NCBI GenBank assembly: GCA_949282305.1
Contig: CASDPB010000013.1
Coordinates: 62,001-126,000 of the forward strand
Direction: 5' to 3'
Source of the DNA: an uncultured Lentisphaeria bacterium
GTDB taxonomy: Bacteria; Verrucomicrobiota; Lentisphaeria; Victivallales; UBA1829
Length of the DNA stretch: 64,000 nucleotides
The notes under the pieces were generated by a model. The model ran no database searches. It was given only the letters and a program-made list of their open reading frames with translations, and was not told where the DNA came from. Positions 42,412 through 51,487 of this stretch are shown here, piece after piece. How positions within the stretch are numbered: the stretch's first letter is position 1; every line of letters begins with the position of its first letter. Made by a program: the position numbers and the translations under genes.

Positions 42412-43362
42412 TCAGCCTCCGGATCCGGTGCGGATTCTCCGAATGAGAACAAGGCAGTGTCTCCGGCAGAGACGGGGAATCCGGATTGGCAGTTGCTTTC
42501 CGGCAACTACGACGGTGACTGCCGTCAGGATGACGGCGATCCCGATGATGAGACGCGGCGTCAACTGTTCGCCGAACAGCAGCACGCCGAAACAGACGGC
42601 CGTGGCAGGTTCCAATGCCCCCAGAATTGCCGTTTTGGTCGCTCCGATAATCCGGATTGCGACTGTCATAAGAAGCAGGGAGACAATGGTCGGCAGGACC
42701 GCAAGGGCGACCGCGCATCCCCAGCCGGCAAGAGAGGGAATCCATTGCAGTTCAAACCCGAAGTCCGTTCGGATCAGAAAGAGCGGCAGCCCGAATGTCA
42801 GAGCGTAAAAGGTCAGAAGTTCCGGGGAAAGATTCTTCATGCCGGTCTCGCGAACGGCTACCATGTACAGTGCATAGCTCAATGCGGAGAACAGAACCAG
42901 AAGCAGACCGGCGAAGTTCAGCGGACGCCCGTTACCGCCTTTGTAAAGGATGGCGACTCCCGCCAGTGCCGCCAGGATTCCGAGAACGGTGGAGACCGTA
43001 ATTTTTTCATGGAAAAACAATGCCATGATGACGGCGACCATGACCGGGTAGATGAAGAGGAGCGTCGATGCGATTCCGGCATCCATTTTTCTGTAGCTCA
43101 AAAAGAGGAGAAGAGAGGAAAGCGCCATCAGAAGTCCTCCGGCGGCGGTCAGGGCAATCTGTTTCGGCGGGAGCATGAAAGAGCCTTTTCTCCACCGGAT
43201 CATGACGCCAAGCAGAACCGCCGCAAAAAAATAACGGTAGAAAAGCACTGTGTCAGGCGTCATTCCGATTTTATACAGGGGAAGCGTGAACAGAGGATTC
43301 ATTCCGTAAGCCATTGCCGCAAATGCTCCGCAGCATATCCCTTTGATCTTATCATTCCACAT
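42412..43362 (-). CDS. EamA/DMT-family transporter
   Basis: A 316-residue membrane protein with ten predicted hydrophobic segments in two EamA repeats. The first begins GICCGAFAAMAYGMNP and the second near LNFAGLLLVLFSALSYALYM. The family's LEPATAVCFGVLLFGEQ motif closes the second repeat. The start at 43362 was chosen because 42 upstream residues of the longer frame are polar and unconserved. Family members export metabolites such as amino acids; the substrate here is unknown. The C-terminus carries an Arg-rich tail. Confidence 0.88.
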   Translation of the reverse strand: MWNDKIKGICCGAFAAMAYGMNPLFTLPLYKIGMTPDTVLFYRYFFAAVLLGVMIRWRKGSFMLPPKQIALTAAGGLLMALSSLLLFLSYRKMDAGIASTLLFIYPVMVAVIMALFFHEKITVSTVLGILAALAGVAILYKGGNGRPLNFAGLLLVLFSALSYALYMVAVRETGMKNLSPELLTFYALTFGLPLFLIRTDFGFELQWIPSLAGWGCAVALAVLPTIVSLLLMTVAIRIIGATKTAILGALEPATAVCFGVLLFGEQLTPRLIIGIAVILTAVTVVVAGKQLPIRIPRLCRRHCLVLIRRIRTGSGG

Positions 43363-43551
43363 TCTTCTTTTTCCCGATTTGACACATTGCATCTGCCGGC
43401 TGATCCCGCATAAGCTGTGCGAATCCTGCCGAGGTGTCAGCCTGCCCGGAAAACGTCCGGCGGGGATCCACTGATTTCCGCTTTGCATGATGCCGGGGGC
43501 GCGGGGGTGTTCCTTAACGGTTCAGTGATGTAAAAACGACTGCTTTACGGG

Positions 43552-44796
43552 TCACATCAGCCTTTTTCTTCTTTTTTCCAGAATCCAGCATTCCAGGTAA
43601 ATCACCGCCGAAAAGAAGGCAAGGCAGACCGGCACCACCAGAACGGCGCCCTTCAATCCGAAATGGTCTCCGATGAGTCCCATCAGCCAGGTGAAGAAGC
43701 CGCACCCGGGAATTCCAAGCGCGGAGAAATAGATGTACAGCATGGTGGAATCCAGTTTCGGCATACTGGATACTCCATATACCTGAACTGTCGGCCAGAA
43801 GGGGGCAATTCCGATACCGGAAAGAACCAGCAGGAGAAAAAGCACGGTGAACAGCAGCCAGTTCGGCATCATGCCGGGTTCCAGAAACGCCAGCAGCAGA
43901 GTGAGCGGAATCGTCCCGAGACCGGTTCCCAGCAGGATGTATCGCAGATACTGGGGGCGGGCGAAGTAGCCGAACCCGGTTCTTCCGATGAACATTCCCA
44001 GTGCAATGGCTCCGGTGCCCAGTCCCGCGACCCAGGCGCCGGTATGGAAATTGAGCTGAACATAGGCTGCCGACCAGAAGGTCAGTCCGAATTCCGCTCC
44101 GGCGCCGAAAAACATTGCCAGACAGCAGATCCAGAATCGCGGAACCCGTACAATCTCCAGCGAATAGTGCCAGATGTCCCGGATACTGGAACCGGCGTGA
44201 TTTTCAGGATATTTTTTCCCGGGATTTTCTTTCCACAACAGCAACGTGGAACTCAGCAGGGTAAGGATTCCTATGGCGGCGAGAACGATGCGCCAGTTTA
44301 CACCGAGGGTCAGAAGACCGCCGGCAATGATGACCACAGCGCCGATTCCGATGGACCAGAAGGAATGTGAGATGTTGACATAACGTTCCGGCGCATCGGG
44401 ATGCAGATCCTGTATGAACGGCGTGGCGATGCCTTCACAGATGCCCTCTCCGAAACCTGCGATCAGCAGACATGGGATCAGCAGCCAGTAGGCGGGAGAA
44501 AAAGCGCACAGAAGAATTCCCCCGCCTATCAGGAGCAGACAGTATCCCATGGTAAGGCGTTTGCCGAGGCGGACGGAAATGGTTCCGCACAGCAGCAGTG
44601 CGGCGACCATGGAGATGCTGCGGGTCAGATGCAGAATTCCTCCGGCTGCCATCCCCCCCTGATCCAGAGGAAAATTCAGGTCTTTGCCCATTTCCACGAT
44701 CATAACCGGAATGGACAGTGAACATAACGCATAAGTCATGAAAGCAGAAAAACCGGCGTAGTCGTAACGTCCGAAATGCAATGCTCTCCCGCTCAT
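43552..44796 (-). CDS. Major facilitator superfamily transporter
   Basis: A 414-residue protein with about 12 hydrophobic segments. The N-terminus GFSAFMTYALCSLSIPVMIVEMG is helix 1. The family motif A region appears as RLGKRLTMGYCLLLIGGGI, and LPGCGFF/MGLIGDHFG is the repeat in the second half. The start at 44796 follows AGGAGA four bases upstream. The topology resembles fucose/glucose-type MFS permeases. It has its own promoter at 44848 and probably serves sugar uptake for the neighbouring catabolic clusters. Confidence 0.88.
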   Translation of the reverse strand: MSGRALHFGRYDYAGFSAFMTYALCSLSIPVMIVEMGKDLNFPLDQGGMAAGGILHLTRSISMVAALLLCGTISVRLGKRLTMGYCLLLIGGGILLCAFSPAYWLLIPCLLIAGFGEGICEGIATPFIQDLHPDAPERYVNISHSFWSIGIGAVVIIAGGLLTLGVNWRIVLAAIGILTLLSSTLLLWKENPGKKYPENHAGSSIRDIWHYSLEIVRVPRFWICCLAMFFGAGAEFGLTFWSAAYVQLNFHTGAWVAGLGTGAIALGMFIGRTGFGYFARPQYLRYILLGTGLGTIPLTLLLAFLEPGMMPNWLLFTVLFLLLVLSGIGIAPFWPTVQVYGVSSMPKLDSTMLYIYFSALGIPGCGFFTWLMGLIGDHFGLKGAVLVVPVCLAFFSAVIYLECWILEKRRKRLM

Positions 44797-44847
44797 AATA
44801 TCTCCTGTGATTTTATTGTTGTCTGCCACAAAATCTGATGAAAGCGG

Positions 44848-44875
44848 AATATAATGACTGCCCGGAAAAAATCAA
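44848..44875 (-). promoter_or_regulatory. Promoter of the MFS transporter gene
   Basis: Minus strand: TTGATT (44875-44870), 16-nt spacer, TATATT (44853-44848). Confidence 0.6.
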
Positions 44876-45013
44876 GTTCCGGTACGGCGGAAATTTGCAG
44901 AACCTGTTGCCCGGCATTGACGTGGAGGAGGGGATGTATCCCTGTCAAAGCGGGGATTCATCCCCGCTGACGGTTTCTGACGCTCAGAACATCACGTTTT
45001 TGAGGAATGCCTT

Positions 45014-45610
45014 TCAATTTCCCTGGTAAACAGGGTAACGGTATTTGTCTGCCTCCGTGATTTTCCTCTTTACACGGCAGGGAACGCCGACGGCGACAAC
45101 GTTGTCAGGAATGGATCTTGAGACTACGCTTCCCGCGCCGATGACGGAATTGTCTCCGATGGTTACTCCCGCCAGAATGGTGGACCCCGCACCGATCCAG
45201 ACATTGTTTCCGACCGTGATCGGTTTGGCGATCTCCAGGCCGGCTTTACGCTGTTCCGGGTCGATAGGGTGCTCGGCCGTTGTAAAACAGCAGTTCGGCG
45301 CGATGAAAACATGATTGCCGAATGATACTTTTACTCCGTCGGTGATAATCAGATTATGATTGGCATAAAAATAATCGCCGACGAAAATGTTATACCCGTA
45401 ATCACACCAGAACGGCGGGGTGAAGATCACATTCTCCCCCATCTTTCCAAGCATTTCAGCAAGCATTTTCCGCTGGGTTTCCCGGTCATTGGGATTCAGC
45501 TGGTTATATTGATAGCATTTATCCTTGCATTTCCGTATTTCCGCTTCAAACTCCGGATTGTAGCATCCCTGGAAAAGACAATTAACCGGGACAGTCGGCT
45601 TTTCTTTCAT
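45014..45610 (-). CDS. Maltose/galactoside O-acetyltransferase family protein
   Basis: A 198-residue left-handed beta-helix acetyltransferase. The N-terminal cap has YNPEFEAEIRKCKDKCYQYN and TQRKMLAEMLGK, typical of the Mac domain. Hexapeptide repeats follow: NIFVGDYFYANHNL, ITVGNNVWIGAGSTIL, VTIGDNSVIGAGSVV. The catalytic His lies in TTAEHPIDPEQR. It transfers acetyl from acetyl-CoA to a sugar hydroxyl. The start at 45610 has AGGAG eight bases upstream; the frame open to 46180 overlaps UroD-family coding sequence and is rejected. Confidence 0.95.
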   Translation of the reverse strand: MKEKPTVPVNCLFQGCYNPEFEAEIRKCKDKCYQYNQLNPNDRETQRKMLAEMLGKMGENVIFTPPFWCDYGYNIFVGDYFYANHNLIITDGVKVSFGNHVFIAPNCCFTTAEHPIDPEQRKAGLEIAKPITVGNNVWIGAGSTILAGVTIGDNSVIGAGSVVSRSIPDNVVAVGVPCRVKRKITEADKYRYPVYQGN

Positions 45611-45640
45611 AATTTTTACTCCTGCTGTTGATTTCGAGGT

Positions 45641-45669
45641 AGTATAATTGCAGACGTTGTCTTTTTCAA
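45641..45669 (-). promoter_or_regulatory. Promoter of the O-acetyltransferase gene
   Basis: Minus strand: TTGAAA (45669-45664), 17-nt spacer, TATACT (45646-45641). Confidence 0.65.
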
Positions 45670-46016
45670 GCAAAGTAAAGGCCGTATATTTCATAATGCG
45701 GACAGGAAAGACGCCGCAGGAGGAAAACTGGCGGAAGGCGTATTGTCTCCGTGGATACGAACGGAGAATCAGGGGAGCATCAGAAAGGGTGTCATGCGCT
45801 GCAAACGGCGTGACCAGCTGCCGGCGGATGGGGCGAAACTTCCGAACGCGGCGAAGCGGATCATGCCGTGGGAGTGATTGCGGCGTCGTCATTGAACATG
45901 CGGGGATTTGCAGTTCTTTTTTCCGGCTGAAGAAGACCTTGCGGATGCAGATTCTGCTTCCCGGCATTTCTGTCAATGCTCTTATTCTTGAAAATGATAC
46001 CGCAACTGCGCCGGGA
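45670..46016. other. Intergenic stretch without a convincing gene
   Basis: These 347 bases lie between the acetyltransferase promoter and the end of the UroD-family gene. Open frames on both strands show no motif or ribosome binding site. No terminator-type hairpin with a T-run was found. Confidence 0.5.
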
Positions 46017-47132
46017 TTAGAAAAGCTCGTGCAGGCGATCAGTATAATACTGCACCAGCTCCCACTTTGTCCCGGGGGGCAGACGGTGATCCGGACAGGG
46101 AATGAAGCCACCCAGTTCAATCCAGGGACGAAGCCGGCTGATTTCCGCATCGACGGCAGCACGGTCCATGGCGAGCACATTTTTATTCATTCCGCCGATT
46201 CCCCGCAGTTCTCTGCCGTATTTCCGTCTCCATGAGGTGAAATCCGGGTTCCATGTGCCGATTTCGATGGGGAACATGAGGTTGACCCCACCTTTCAGCC
46301 AGAGAGGGATCAGTTCATCAATTTTACCGTCGCAGTCAATGGATGCGATGTTGCAGGAGTAGCGGCTTGCCAGATCCATCATTTTCCGGTAATGCGGCAC
46401 ACAGGAGTTTGCAAAAAAGTCCGGAGAAACCAGAGGCCCGTGATTATAACAGATGTCTTCCCACCAATGCAGGAAATCAGGGCGCAGACCGGCTTCAAAC
46501 AATATTTTTGCATTCCGAATGGAAAGTTCGGAACATGTGGAAATAATTTCATCAAGTAATTCCGGGTCGTCAATCTGCAGATAACTCAGATTGACCACGC
46601 CGATCCAGTTGCGGATTGTGCCGATCACGCTTCCCACTCCCAGGATGAGCGGTGTTTCAGTTACGGCATTCCAGGCGGCAATACGTTCCGGCAGGTTGTC
46701 CGGAAGACGGTCAGGAGACCATTCCAGACGCCATTTGTAATGCTTTTCCCAACTTGCTCTGTCTACCAGAAGATGTTCAATTTCCGCCGGAATGGAACAG
46801 GTCCCGGCAACTTGGAGTTCAGTAACGCCAACACTGTTGCGGACGTGCCGGTCTCCGTTGGGAAATGTTGCTGTGACCACCGGCTCAAAGGCGGGGCGGA
46901 GCGAGTTGTCCACACCGATTCCGGAAGCGAAATTGCAATCGAAACCAAGACGTTTTGCTATTGAGGAGCAAACGGCGTTGCCGTCGCACCAGTTTTCCGC
47001 CTCCCATTTGCTGATATGTCCCTGAGCTGCCCATTCACGAAGCAGTTCCCCCCAGTATCCGAAATGGATGACAGGCAAATGATCGGCTTCGCGGTAACTG
47101 AGAATATTCATGATGCGTTCACGTGTATTCAT
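46017..47132 (-). CDS. Uroporphyrinogen decarboxylase (URO-D) family protein
   Basis: A 371-residue TIM-barrel protein of the UroD/MtaA/CmuA family. The N-terminus MNTRERIMNILSYREADHLP is characteristic of the non-haem members, and PLVSPDFFANSCVPHYRKM, DCDGKIDELIPLWLKGGVN and GIGGMNKN are conserved barrel positions. Such proteins in PVC bacteria are usually methyltransferase-like and not haem enzymes. The start at 47132 has AGGAG seven bases upstream. It stands next to a divergently transcribed AraC gene, so it is probably regulated by it. Substrate unknown. Confidence 0.9.
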   Translation of the reverse strand: MNTRERIMNILSYREADHLPVIHFGYWGELLREWAAQGHISKWEAENWCDGNAVCSSIAKRLGFDCNFASGIGVDNSLRPAFEPVVTATFPNGDRHVRNSVGVTELQVAGTCSIPAEIEHLLVDRASWEKHYKWRLEWSPDRLPDNLPERIAAWNAVTETPLILGVGSVIGTIRNWIGVVNLSYLQIDDPELLDEIISTCSELSIRNAKILFEAGLRPDFLHWWEDICYNHGPLVSPDFFANSCVPHYRKMMDLASRYSCNIASIDCDGKIDELIPLWLKGGVNLMFPIEIGTWNPDFTSWRRKYGRELRGIGGMNKNVLAMDRAAVDAEISRLRPWIELGGFIPCPDHRLPPGTKWELVQYYTDRLHELF

Positions 47133-47218
47133 TTTCTTGCTCCTGACTGTTTTAGACAAGAGGAAATATAATCATGAAAAACGGAAAGAGAAATGGAAAA
47201 AAAGAAAAAGAAATGTAT

Positions 47219-47224
47219 TATAAT
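47219..47224 (+). promoter_or_regulatory. Possible -10 box of the AraC gene
   Basis: TATAAT at 47219-47224 in an AT-rich run. No good -35 lies 16-18 bases upstream, so activation by a bound regulator is possible. Confidence 0.35.
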
Positions 47225-47256
47225 AATATGAATAGAAGATAAAAAGAGGGAAGACA

Positions 47257-48000
47257 ATGGCGGTCAGAATCTGCAATTATATCCACTGCCAGGCAGGTAC
47301 ATCGTGGGGTCCGCGTGTCCTGAATGACTGTGAATTGATTTATTTTGTATCCGGTGCTGTGCGGTGGTTTGTCCAGGAGGAAAAGAGTGTCAGAATGGAA
47401 CCGCACAGTGTTCTCCTGATCCCGCCCGGTTTGCGGCACACTCTGGTCTGCGAGCTTCCGAGTGTCATCAGCTGCATTCATCTGGATGCGGAGGAGCGGA
47501 AATGGCAGTTGTACCGTCCGGAACGGCAGGAGGCTGCCAGACTTTACGGCTTGTTCCGCGAGTGTGTCCGTGAATTCGGAAACGTGCTGCCGGAGCGGGA
47601 ACGTCTGCTCACTCTTTTGACTGAGGAGATCCTGCTTCGGCTGCACAGGCAGAACCTTCTGACCGGCCGCCGCCGTTCGCAGCTGCTGGAACGCCTGACC
47701 GCTTATATCGACACTCACTCAGATCAGAAACTGAACCGCAGGGTTTTGGCGGAACATTTCCAGGTCACGCCGGAACATGTGAATTATCTGTTCCGCAGTC
47801 AACTCGGAATTTCACCTTCCTACTACATCAATCGGCAGCGCATTTACCGGGCTTATGAATTATTGCTGACCGGCAATGCCCCGTTGAAAGCAATTGCCGC
47901 CGCTGTCGGTTTTGAAGATGAATATTATTTCGGGCGGGTGTTCAAACAGATCATCGGTTCTTCTCCGGGCCGGATCCGTAAAAGCGGATGCGGACACTGA
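47257..48000 (+). CDS. AraC family transcriptional regulator
   Basis: A 247-residue regulator. The N-terminal cupin-like part has CELIYFVSGAVRWFVQEE and PHSVLLIPPGLRHTL. The C-terminal domain has NRRVLAEHFQVTPEHVNYLFR and LKAIAAAVGFEDEYYFGRVFKQ, the two AraC helix-turn-helices. GAGGGAAG precedes the ATG. It shares an intergenic region of about 125 bases with the UroD-family gene, its likely target. Confidence 0.92.
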   Translation: MAVRICNYIHCQAGTSWGPRVLNDCELIYFVSGAVRWFVQEEKSVRMEPHSVLLIPPGLRHTLVCELPSVISCIHLDAEERKWQLYRPERQEAARLYGLFRECVREFGNVLPERERLLTLLTEEILLRLHRQNLLTGRRRSQLLERLTAYIDTHSDQKLNRRVLAEHFQVTPEHVNYLFRSQLGISPSYYINRQRIYRAYELLLTGNAPLKAIAAAVGFEDEYYFGRVFKQIIGSSPGRIRKSGCGH

Positions 48001-48181
48001 AAAGGGAGGAGTCTTTTCTCCACTGTTCCCATGTCATGAATCCGCATAAAGCGCCGCAACATGTTTTCCGCCACGCGGAATCAGATAAAGAAAACCTTCC
48101 GGCGAACGTATGTCAGGACAAGGAGCCTTGCTGAAAATATTGCGGATACGAACCGGACAGCGTCCGGCATCTCCGCCGGTG

Positions 48182-50374
48182 TTACAGCAGAGTGATGCCT
48201 TCTCCTGTTTCAACCTTTAATTCCGGGATGCCTTGCACCCGGTGCCATTCCACCTTTATTACGCCGTGCGGAGTCTGCAGAGATGCAGCAAAACGGCCCA
48301 GCCCGGCGGGATACAGAGGGGCGATCTTCAATTCCCCCGCAGCTGCGAAACGTTCATCCAGACGAATTCCGCCGAGGTATTCAAAGGCGAAAGCCGGGAA
48401 GTCCCCAAACATGATGTGATTCCGGGAAGAACTGCCTTCCCATGTTTCCCATAACGTGGTTGCTCCCCTGCGCAGCCACTGAACCCATCCCGGATATTCC
48501 GGCTGAGTGAACAAGTTCCAGGCATAATCAATGTAACCGTGGGCGGCCAAAGCGCGCGGGACATATTTTGCGCCGATAATTCCGAATTGGGCGGTAAAAT
48601 TTTGAGCTGCGCACATCTGTGCCAGTTTTGCCGCGGCAAGTTTTTGTTCCGTCTCGTCTTCCGTCATTTCGAATTCCAGTGCGAGAGCCAGTTCCGTCGG
48701 AGTATTGCCGCCCCAGCATTCCGGGGCAGGATGAAACACGCGGCGCAGTGCCTTTTTCACTTCCGCTGCCCGTTCCATTAAAAGCCGCCTGTCTTCCGGC
48801 AGATTCAAAAGCGCGGCAATACGTCCGGCGATTTCCATGATATGCGAATAATATACCGTGGAGGCGAAACGGCAGTCCACATTTCCACCGACGTTTCCGG
48901 GAGCGCACCAGTCCGCCAGTCCGAAATTGATCGTTCCGTCATGCAGAGTCCGGCTTCTCAGATACTCAAAATAACGCAGCATGTTCGGATAATAGCGCTG
49001 CAGCACGGTTTCGTCACCGGTATGCAGATAGATTTCATATGGAATATGCACCAGGGCACAATCCCATAAAGGCCCGCTGGCACAGTTGAATCCCCAGGAA
49101 CCTCCGTTTGGCACAATGGACGCCAACTGTCCGTTCGGGCGCTGCGTATCGCAAATCATGTCCAGCCAATGGATGTAATTTGCCGCTGCATCGAAGAAAA
49201 ACAGTCCGGTCGCTGCCGCCAGCTGAGCGTCGCCTGTCCATCCGTTTTTCTCCCGGTGCGGACAATCGGTCGGAATCCCCGTAAAATTTCCCTGGTATGA
49301 GCGCAGAGCACATGCTGTCAGCTGCATGAAGTCATGACTGGAACACTGGTATTCTCCGATTCTGCGCATGTCTGAAGCAATGAATTCCGCAGTGACCTTC
49401 CGCAGAACGCCTGTTCCTTTTCGGGAAATCAGGGCATAGCGGAATCCGTGATATGTAAAACGGGGATGCCAGATTTCCACTCCCTTTCCCGCTGCGATGT
49501 AATGGTCTGTCTGAAACTCGCCGGAAAGTACAAAATCGGTCAGATGATTAAGTTCAGGCGATTCCGGTCTGCCATCAGGACCGGCGGCTTCCCAATAACG
49601 GATAATAAACTCCGTTCCGGGGTCGGCTTCAACGGCAATCTCGCACCATCCCGTCAGATTTTCACCGAAATCCGCGATGATTTCCCCCTCATGCTCTGTG
49701 ACTGATACCGCGTCAATCCGCCTGACGACCCTGCACGGGGGGGCAGTCTGTTCCTCCAATATTCCTCCGGGTGGCGCAACAAGGTATGCAGATTCCCAGC
49801 CGGAATCATCGAATCCGTTAAGCATCCACCCGTCCGGTTCCTTTGTCGCGTCAAAATGTTCACCGTTGCGCAGTCCGTCAAATTGAATGCCTCCCGAGGC
49901 GGCTTTCCAAGTCTCGTCCGATGCGAGGAGAACGGAACCGTCGACTTCAAGTTCCAGCCACATTTTCGGTGCATCGCGCCACGCGGCTTTGTCAAAATGC
50001 CAGACATCGGCGGTATGAGTATTATACCAGCCGTTCCCAAGACGTGCTGCCAGAGTGTGGCGTCCGCGCGTGAGCTTCGTGGTGACATCAAAGCGCAGAA
50101 AACCGGTGTGTCTGTCATATATGCTGACGACGGGGGACAGCACCGCATCTCCGAGTTTTTCTCCGTCAAGATACAATTCCCCGTAACCGAGACCGCAGAA
50201 ACGGATCTGCGCGGAGCGGGGGATGGACGAAATCTCAAATTCCTTACGGAAATATGGCGCGGGCAGCACCGGGCTGCGCCATGTGATTCCTGTAGCGCAC
50301 TCACGCCCGATGAAACGGGCCTGTCGGAACTTTGCAGTCATTTCCCTGCATGTGGAAGCGTAAAGGGGATCCAT
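48182..50374 (-). CDS. Alpha-L-rhamnosidase (GH78)
   Basis: A 730-residue GH78 enzyme without signal peptide, hence probably cytosolic. N-terminal beta-sandwiches contain FCGLGYGELYLDGEKLGDAVLSP-type sequence (AQIRFCGLGYGELYLDG). The (alpha/alpha)6 barrel has DCPHREKNGWTGDAQ, with general acid Glu375, and TTLWETWEG, holding the second catalytic Glu. The C-terminal beta-sandwich ends the protein. It would release rhamnose from a glycan or glycoside taken up as an oligomer. GGAG precedes the ATG. It follows the LacI gene by 29 bases and closes cluster C. Confidence 0.95.
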   Translation of the reverse strand: MDPLYASTCREMTAKFRQARFIGRECATGITWRSPVLPAPYFRKEFEISSIPRSAQIRFCGLGYGELYLDGEKLGDAVLSPVVSIYDRHTGFLRFDVTTKLTRGRHTLAARLGNGWYNTHTADVWHFDKAAWRDAPKMWLELEVDGSVLLASDETWKAASGGIQFDGLRNGEHFDATKEPDGWMLNGFDDSGWESAYLVAPPGGILEEQTAPPCRVVRRIDAVSVTEHEGEIIADFGENLTGWCEIAVEADPGTEFIIRYWEAAGPDGRPESPELNHLTDFVLSGEFQTDHYIAAGKGVEIWHPRFTYHGFRYALISRKGTGVLRKVTAEFIASDMRRIGEYQCSSHDFMQLTACALRSYQGNFTGIPTDCPHREKNGWTGDAQLAAATGLFFFDAAANYIHWLDMICDTQRPNGQLASIVPNGGSWGFNCASGPLWDCALVHIPYEIYLHTGDETVLQRYYPNMLRYFEYLRSRTLHDGTINFGLADWCAPGNVGGNVDCRFASTVYYSHIMEIAGRIAALLNLPEDRRLLMERAAEVKKALRRVFHPAPECWGGNTPTELALALEFEMTEDETEQKLAAAKLAQMCAAQNFTAQFGIIGAKYVPRALAAHGYIDYAWNLFTQPEYPGWVQWLRRGATTLWETWEGSSSRNHIMFGDFPAFAFEYLGGIRLDERFAAAGELKIAPLYPAGLGRFAASLQTPHGVIKVEWHRVQGIPELKVETGEGITLL

Positions 50375-50403
50375 AAAAAACTCCAGATTTTTTCGGTTCG
50401 CCG

Positions 50404-51426
50404 TTATCGGCAGCTGTCACCGGGAAGAATTTCTGCCGGAACCAATGTTTCCGTGGCATCAGTCCTGCCGAGGAAAATATCCAGTGCCAGCCGACTGATT
50501 TTGCTCGGTTTGAAACTGATGCCTGCCAGACTCAATGTCCCGCAGCGTGAAAAACGCCATAGGTTTCCGCTGAACAGGGCAATATCCTCGGGCACACGGA
50601 TTCCACGGTTGAACAAAACCCGCATTGTCCAGAATGCCGACTCATCGTCATGCAGCATCAGGGCATCCGGTTTTTTCTCCAGCAGCGGAATCACTGCTTT
50701 CTGCGCATCCTCCTCCGAGGTGAAAAAGTCCGGGTTGCAGTGGAAAAAAGGTTCTTCCGGAGGAACCAGACCTGCATCTTCATAAGCGGCAAGAAATCCG
50801 TTCAAAGCGAGTTGATAGCAGGAATCGTTACGGTGGTTGCGCAGATGGTAAATCCGGCGTCTGCCATTTTTCAGCAGGTATGCCACGGCACGGCGGTAAT
50901 TGTCGAAATCATCCGATGCAATATACGGGAAACGGGTTTTCCCGAGAGGCTTGTCAAAGAACACCACCTGGTCGAAGTTCTCAAACAATCCCGGGACCGC
51001 CGCTCCGAATTCCGGATAGGCATGAGTAAGACAAAACACTCTTCGTATGCCGCTTCCGAGAAACACGTTGACATACTTGCGTATTTGTTCAAAATCATTA
51101 TGCAGCATACCGATCATTACAAACAGACCGTTCTGTGAAACAAGTTTTTCAAATTCCGAGACAATGTCCCGGTAAAGAAACGGAGCATGACTGTCCAGAG
51201 TTACTCCGATGACATCATCATAGCGCTGTGAAGCCAGTTTTCTGGCATTCAGGTTCGGATGGTAATTCAGCCGCCGTGCGACTTCCATGATTCGCTTCAG
51301 CGTGGCGCTTGAAACCTGGGAATTGCCTTTGCTCCGATTCAGAACCGTTGATGCCGTGGACAGGGAACACTTGGCGGCATTCGCCACATCCTGCAACGTT
51401 GCACGTTTTGGCACAGTCTGGCTCAT
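50404..51426 (-). CDS. LacI family transcriptional regulator
   Basis: A 340-residue repressor starting at the ATG at 51426, with GGAGAT upstream; a longer frame adds unconserved residues. The helix-turn-helix and hinge are LQDVANAAKCSLSTASTVLN and VSSATLKRIMEVARRLNYHPN. The sensor domain has IGVTLDSHAPFLYRDIVSEF and PEDIALFSGNLWRF. It is placed inside cluster C, between the GH38-like and GH78 genes. The 20-bp palindrome at 59606-59625 is a good candidate operator. The inducer may be rhamnose or a mannoside from the clustered enzymes. Confidence 0.94.
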   Translation of the reverse strand: MSQTVPKRATLQDVANAAKCSLSTASTVLNRSKGNSQVSSATLKRIMEVARRLNYHPNLNARKLASQRYDDVIGVTLDSHAPFLYRDIVSEFEKLVSQNGLFVMIGMLHNDFEQIRKYVNVFLGSGIRRVFCLTHAYPEFGAAVPGLFENFDQVVFFDKPLGKTRFPYIASDDFDNYRRAVAYLLKNGRRRIYHLRNHRNDSCYQLALNGFLAAYEDAGLVPPEEPFFHCNPDFFTSEEDAQKAVIPLLEKKPDALMLHDDESAFWTMRVLFNRGIRVPEDIALFSGNLWRFSRCGTLSLAGISFKPSKISRLALDIFLGRTDATETLVPAEILPGDSCR

Positions 51427-51487
51427 AATTTCAGATCTCCGGTATTTGATTGCATTCCGAATAATATAAATCTTCTTTTTCAGGTTT

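Noticed and set aside
45611-46180. N-terminal extension of the O-acetyltransferase
   Set aside because: It overlaps the UroD-family gene and the predicted promoter; a proper ribosome binding site sits at 45610.
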